From positions 558,001 through 622,000 of the forward strand of contig JAKMXF010000321.1 of assembly GCA_024704765.1 (NCBI GenBank): 64,000 nucleotides of DNA, in the 5' to 3' direction. The position numbers were made by a program, and so were the translations under genes. Origin of the DNA: Oopsacas minuta (taxonomy: Eukaryota > Porifera > Hexactinellida > Lyssacinosida > Leucopsacidae). Under the pieces are notes generated by a model, which was not told the origin of the DNA, searched no databases, and was given only the letters and a program-made list of their open reading frames with translations. This document shows, one piece after another, positions 59,268 to 64,000 of the stretch; the stretch's first letter is position 1; each line of letters starts with the position of its first letter.

Positions 59268-60459
59268 TAGTAATCATGGGTCCTGACATTTGGTATCTTG
59301 ACAACAGCTGGAGGACATTGGAATGCGTTCATTACGAAATACTGTTGGATTGAGTGGTAATTACTGAAGCAGCGGGTACCCGTATGTATGATCAAAACTT
59401 GCATAAATGTGAGTAAATATCTACAATGGCATCAACCATTTTACCACTTTACTCTTGAGTTATTAATATGTATTCTTCCTGAGTTTCATATATTGTATTG
59501 TTGTTACAGATTCGTCTATTGAATTTCAAAATGTTTATGTTTACGTTTTGGCTCAAACCGGGACAATGCTTCTCATGGCCATGGTGTTTACCAGGCTCAT
59601 TATAGATGGACATGTTTTCAACGTTATTTACCTGCAAACATTAATGTATTTCTCTCTGATATTTTAATAGTTTACTTTATACTATTGAAAAATCGGATAT
59701 TTATTTTCTTGCTCAGGTTGTATTTGATTACAGTCATCCCCCTCGTAATACTGAACATGGATACGTACGTATATCGAAGTCTTGTACAAATATGGCCCCG
59801 AACCATAGAGTAACATAATGTCATCAGTTAATCGAACTCCGCTTATATCGCAGTCCCTTGAGCTTCGATATAACGGGGAATTGACTATATTCCTATTTCT
59901 AAAAGTGTGGAGATTCTAGTACTGTTTCATGCTTAAATATTCAAGGCGTTATATTTGTAGTTTGGCTTATATTTGTTGGGAAATACCCCACGCTTCGGTT
60001 ACTTACGCGTTTGTTTACGCAATATTTCCCCTTTGAAATATGACGCGAGTGGTAGTGATATTTATTGCATCAATTCTAAAGTAAATATTAATGAGTATTA
60101 TCACGTCTTTATTAAATCAATTATACTACGTACTTTATTTCCCATCTAAATTACAAGATAAATAGCACAGAAATATCAAATTCCAATTGAATGTAATTGT
60201 CACGTTTACGAATTTGTGGGAGATGAATTCAATTGGTATAGTGATGTGATGCTATCTCATTATCTCTCCCCAGTTAGCCTAGACATAACAATACAACACT
60301 AGATTATAGTCTCATTGTTAGAAGCATATACTTCCAAATTTTATGAATACAGAGTTACAGACACTCAATATTATGTTTTGTTAAATTTAACGTGCTGACG
60401 ATTATACATTTCTCTTCTATATAAGTTTGATATTATTTGCAAATTGATAGTTGTTGTAG
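59268..60459. other. Intergenic with a pogo-like MITE
   Basis: Contains the MITE at 59731-59887. A minus-strand stretch around 59540-59638 has an acceptor-like 5' edge and a His-rich open frame but no family match, so it is not called. The remainder, the orphan gene's promoter side, shows nothing. Confidence 0.45.
59731..59887. mobile_element. pogo-like MITE
   Basis: Left end CAGTCATCCCCCTCGTAATA after TA; right end CGATATAACGGGGAATTGACTA. The interior shares CGAAGTCTTGTACAAATATG with other copies. Confidence 0.7.
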
Positions 60460-61455
60460 ATGGATATTTTCACGGTTAACTTCTCTCCACCTTCCCCTAC
60501 AGCAAATGAAATTCCAAGTTTATTGGAGGTGTTCTCGAAGGAAATAATTGAACCTCCAAAAGAGGTATTTTTCGAGCCTCATTTCAACTTAGGCTCTTCT
60601 GATATGCAGGCGTACCCCTGTGGAGATTTCCCTATGACATACACAACCGAAACAGTAGAAGAATCCTCGCATTCTCCCTCTATAGTTCCATCAGCTAATT
60701 TAGCTACTGATCTGAACAAACAGAATGAGATATCTGCGTTTGATCATAAAACAGATGACGTCACCATATCACCTACTCACTACTCACATACACAACTACC
60801 ATCTGGCCCTAACAGTGTCAAATCAACAGATTCACTCCTAGCTGATGACTCAGACGGATCTCTATCAGAACAGAACATCAAAGAAACACGTGCACCTAGA
60901 AAGTTGGCCCCTCGTCCTATAGAGCCTATCCACTTCGAAAAATCAGTTCTTGTTCTAGGAAGAGAGTTTGATCAACCTAACCAGATAGCTTACACACTCG
61001 AGAAACGATTCGGTGATATATTCCATGAACACGGTGTGCATATTGACAGTCTCCCTGTACCTTCACATCGTCTATTATCAGCTGATCCAAGCCGTCTTCT
61101 AAAACGCGTATACTCCTGTCTCCTGCTCTGTTATAATGCTACTGAGGCACGTCTATTAGTGACGTCAGAAGGAGGATATTACTCATCTCTAATACCTTAC
61201 GCATTAAACGCTCTTGGTAACAATAAAGTTATGCTAGCGTTCACACATTGTCAAACAAATAGTAAAAATTTGCTAGCTACTGATCTACAAAGTCGTATCC
61301 TCGCTCAACCACACATGCAACCAATGATGAACCAATTTCGATCCATTTTCTCATGGGCTGAGACCCCCAATGACGTACATATCCAACGAATGCTTGAGAT
61401 TATTAACGAATCTCCTGTTTACATGGTTACAAAGAAATCTTGTTCTATTATCTAA
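60460..61455 (+). CDS. Orphan protein with C-terminal CAAX box
   Basis: A single exon of 331 aa. The first half (about 1-155) is Ser/Pro/acidic and probably disordered. The second half (about 158-320) looks like one alpha/beta domain: strand KSVLVLGRE, an amphipathic helix, strand VHIDSLPV, then a hydrophobic strand YSCLLLCYNA and further alternating segments. The extreme C-terminus reads KKSCSII, a prenylation-type CAAX box (CSII) behind lysines, so the protein is predicted to be membrane-anchored. The fold order is loosely reminiscent of TIR/SEFIR-type domains, but I cannot confirm this. No orthologue recognised. Confidence 0.65.
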   Translation: MDIFTVNFSPPSPTANEIPSLLEVFSKEIIEPPKEVFFEPHFNLGSSDMQAYPCGDFPMTYTTETVEESSHSPSIVPSANLATDLNKQNEISAFDHKTDDVTISPTHYSHTQLPSGPNSVKSTDSLLADDSDGSLSEQNIKETRAPRKLAPRPIEPIHFEKSVLVLGREFDQPNQIAYTLEKRFGDIFHEHGVHIDSLPVPSHRLLSADPSRLLKRVYSCLLLCYNATEARLLVTSEGGYYSSLIPYALNALGNNKVMLAFTHCQTNSKNLLATDLQSRILAQPHMQPMMNQFRSIFSWAETPNDVHIQRMLEIINESPVYMVTKKSCSII

Positions 61456-62220
61456 CTGAATTATAGTTACCCCCGTGCTCACTTTATTAAATTGCTATAT
61501 TGATGCAACACATCCCTTTAGCATCAAATCGAACTCGAGAGTTAGGCTAAGTAATTTCTGACGAGTAAATAGAACTGACCCCTATAGTAAATCCCATGTT
61601 AGTGATTGTGAATTAATTATACTTTACGTCATATTTTGTGTCTGTTGTTACGCAATCGCTGATATCAAATCCTATTACTCGCTTATACGGGGTACTGTTA
61701 GGCATGTTATCCATTCGGTGTGTCCGCGAACCACTAAGTTCGCTAATGGAATACATACAATTCGTGACATGTGTTTAGAATGAACATCACTGTGCATAGC
61801 TCAGCGGTTCCAAACCTGGGGTCCATGGGTACTTTGGTCTCCACGGCCGATGGCTAGGGCCCACAAGATATAAAATTTGAATTGCTGTCTGTGAGAAACA
61901 GAACGTGTGGAAATTGCGTGAGGGGGTATACGGGTATATAAGTTGGGAACCACCATTTGTGCTAAGTTTTACGAAACACAATCAAACTTGGTAGGTCCAC
62001 CATGCGAAATTGCTGCTGCCTCTATGTAAAAATACACATAAATACAGTCTCCCCGCCTATAACCTGAGGGATCCAGACCCCCCAGGCCCCATACTTGGCG
62101 CCAGTAAGAACCTCTTTATTATAGTGTCATAATACCTGACTGTCTATCTGGTATGTCTGGTGAAAACTCGTATCACGAATTGTATGTATTCCTTCGCTAA
62201 ACATCGCAACATAAATAGAA
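61456..62220. other. Intergenic between orphan gene and NHL duplicate
   Basis: Contains the hAT-like element at 61799-61960. No gene that I can support. Confidence 0.5.
61799..61960. mobile_element. hAT-like short element
   Basis: Left end AGCGGTTCCAAACCTGGGGT; right end AAGTTGGGAACCACCATTTG. About 160 bp, same end family as 2441, 15215, 28429 and 45300. Confidence 0.65.
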
Positions 62221-62223
62221 AAA

Positions 62224-62710
62224 TTGATGTTGACAAAACATGAACGTTTATGGATGTGAGAATGACAACAAATCAGTAATTGTGTTTGATAAAGATCTCA
62301 AATTCATGAAAAGAATCAAACTAAAAACTATTCAAGTTAATTTCGATACGCAGACATACAGCATAAAACTATACGAGGATAACATGTATGTCATGTTTGG
62401 TAAATATCCTCCTTTCCATCTACAAATATTCTCTCTAGAAGGAGAGCTAGTGAGGTGTTTGATAGAAAAAAGTGAGATTGGTTGGAGTTATTTCTTCTTA
62501 ATTGATCAACTGGGGAATATTATCATAGCAGATTGGGTAGGAAATCAAATAAAGATATTCTCCAATAAAGGAGAAGTACTACACACTATCAGTAGTGATA
62601 TGCTACCAGAAGATCAGGAGTTCTATCATCCGAATGGGGTAGCAATTGACAAGCAGAATAGAATTATTGTAGCTCATAGGAACAAGAAATATAATCTTCT
62701 AGCTTTCTGA
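62224..62710 (+). pseudogene. Truncated copy of the 50-kb NHL gene
   Basis: The 156 codons from about 62240 to the stop match the C-terminal end of the NHL gene at 49997-51244 almost base for base, in the opposite orientation. Homology begins near ATTGATGTTGACAAAA, where one A is missing relative to the parent, which shifts the frame upstream. It ends right at the stop codon. No coiled coil or upstream blades are present. It is most probably a pseudogene fragment, but an in-frame ATG at 62240 leaves a short intact frame. Confidence 0.85.
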
Positions 62711-62864
62711 AAATCGTCTGTTTTCTTTATTAAAACATTTATAGATTCATTTCCCGTAACGTATAGATCTCGGCAACTAGCCCAAATATTTATGTAAATG
62801 TCGAAAAAATAGTTAATTTAAATCGTCTATAATACCGACATCTCAAGATTAATCCTGAAAGCTA

Positions 62865-63002
62865 ACTCGTTTGCATTGGTATAAACTATATTATATTCAG
62901 TGGGAGTCTATTAATTACCCCAAACTATCACATGTATCCGTTTGGAGCAATCAACCCACTTTCCACTGGATAGAACATAGTTTATCCCAATGCAAACGAG
63001 TT
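62865..63002. mobile_element. 138-bp palindromic MITE, distinct family
   Basis: Left end AACTCGTTTGCATTGGTATA then AACTATA; right end ATAGTTTATCCCAATGCAAA then CGAGTT: 25 bp of near-perfect inverted repeat with a short unique centre. I find no other copy in the window. Confidence 0.8.
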
Positions 63003-63078
63003 ATAGGACATGATTGAAAACAAATCCCGCAATTCGTTGAATTTAATCGACATAGCCACTCCACTATTAGGGTAAATA

Positions 63079-63192
63079 CAGTGAAACTTGGATTATGCAT
63101 ATTACTTCTTTAGTACCAAAAATTTAGTTCCCATTTATCCCGATAGTGCATACTAATTTTCCCGAAGGTTACCTCTTATCCGAGTTTTACTG
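63079..63192. mobile_element. 114-bp pogo-like MITE
   Basis: TA-flanked. Left end CAGTGAAACTTGGATTATGC; right end CTTATCCGAGTTTTACTG. Confidence 0.8.
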
Positions 63193-64000
63193 TACATAGG
63201 TATACTTATGTATCTCCTACAATAGTAGCTCCCATGAAGGTGCCTAAAGTTAATCATCGCCCTGGCTACAATTCGAGCTTCACTTCATAATGTTTGGTCT
63301 ACAGTAGCCTTCCCTCTAACGAATTTAGTTAATCCCTGTACAGAGCTCCCATTTTCCCTTGGACATTGGACAGAATCCTTTTACACCTTTCGGTCGCTAG
63401 CTACGTTAGCTCGTGCATAAAATCATTTAGGTTATACGAACTATCATGTCATTCATGTAATGTTAGTATATATAATGTATATAGACATGGTTGACACATG
63501 TCAAATTAATTTTATAAGGAGAAATCGCATTAATCACAGTCATCAGCAGTGGCAGACTGGGTCTAAAATTTTCTACAAGCATGGTTGACGTTCGGGTCTC
63601 TCAGGGTTACAGTGGGAATCATGTGCAGTTGTGACGCTTCCCACACTTTATCAGGGGATTTAGAAATATAACTTGGCCGACCTCTATTGTGGAATGGTCG
63701 ACAAATCTATTGATATACTTAAAATTAGTTTGATTGGTAAAAGTATCACAAAATGGCCCATAATGCCCGATCTGGCCGACGGTATCAATTACACCTCGCC
63801 TATGGCGGTCTAGAAGAATCCTGATCAAGGGAAACTTCTTTTGAAGGGGCATCCTGGCCACTGGACCGTGGACTGGTAAGCCAGTCCCCACTGGTCGTCA
63901 ATAGAGGATTCCCTGTACGCTTGAATATGAACTGTTAATTGCTCAACAAAATATACATATTTCAGGTACTATTAGACTCACAGTTAGTAGGTTTCTCTCA

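Larger units (their letters stand above)
62711..64000. other. Right-edge repeats, no gene
   Basis: Contains two MITEs (62865-63002 and 63079-63192). A 'CAGTGGCAGACTGGGTCT' end near 63547 may start a longer hAT-like element whose other end lies outside. The open frame at 63619-63891 falls inside it and is not called. Confidence 0.5.

Noticed and set aside
59540-59638. His-rich candidate exon on the minus strand with an acceptor-like edge
   Set aside because: Splice sites are plausible, but no neighbouring exon or family could be found.
63619-63891. 90-codon minus-strand open frame at the right edge
   Set aside because: Lies within sequence starting with a transposon-like CAGTGGCAGACTGGG end; no domain recognised.

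Overview
The window is animal-type nuclear DNA: AT-rich and intron-containing, with GT-AG introns, metazoan-style gene families and many non-autonomous DNA transposons. Recognisable products are most like those of animals: axonemal dynein light intermediate chain p28, mitochondrial ferredoxin reductase, CSTF3, DDX56, KRI1, Ral, Rab8, p24/TMED, NTAQ1, Caprin, SRSF10 and ZnT9. Small genes, frequent single-exon genes, a cluster of NHL-repeat proteins without close familiar relatives and a lineage-specific 7TM protein suggest an early-branching animal, perhaps a sponge. That placement is inference. The telomere-like TTAGGG tract fits an animal but does not prove it.

Layout. 0.7-6.7 kb holds an orphan coiled-coil gene, DNALI1 and FDXR, all on +. 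6.8-11.5 kb holds three or four minus-strand genes: a probable FERM-like protein with a proline-rich N-terminus, a one-TM protein and an amnionless-like protein. The last is divergent from DDX56 (11.7-13.8 kb). 14.2-22.8 kb is a single CSTF3 gene in about 24 small exons on the minus strand. 24.9-31.2 kb carries a Rab8-like GTPase and KRI1. 33.1-34.7 kb carries a Ral locus with two alternative downstream cassettes. 35.2-36.2 kb is a TMED gene. 38.6-44.9 kb holds an EF-hand protein, NTAQ1 and three NHL-repeat genes, two of them forming a head-to-head inverted duplication. 45.1-47.4 kb is an MCM10-like gene without a visible OB-fold core. 48-51.2 kb holds a 7TM-like gene and a fourth NHL gene, whose 3' end is duplicated in inverted orientation at 62.2-62.7 kb. 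The right part has Caprin, SRSF10, SLC30A9 and an orphan protein ending in a CAAX box.

Nearly every intron over about 250 bp, and many intergenic stretches, contain a short element with terminal inverted repeats: pogo/Tigger-like with TA target duplications, hAT-like with 8-bp duplications, or a roughly 300-bp family of unknown class.

The most interesting locus is the Ral gene. One P-loop exon can be spliced in phase to two different complete G-domain remainders. One (33.5-34.0 kb) is intronless, carries Glu in place of the catalytic Gln (DTAGEE) and has its own polybasic CAAX tail. The other (34.1-34.7 kb) is canonical Ral. The assignments come from reading conserved motifs and checking splice phases by hand; no database search was run.
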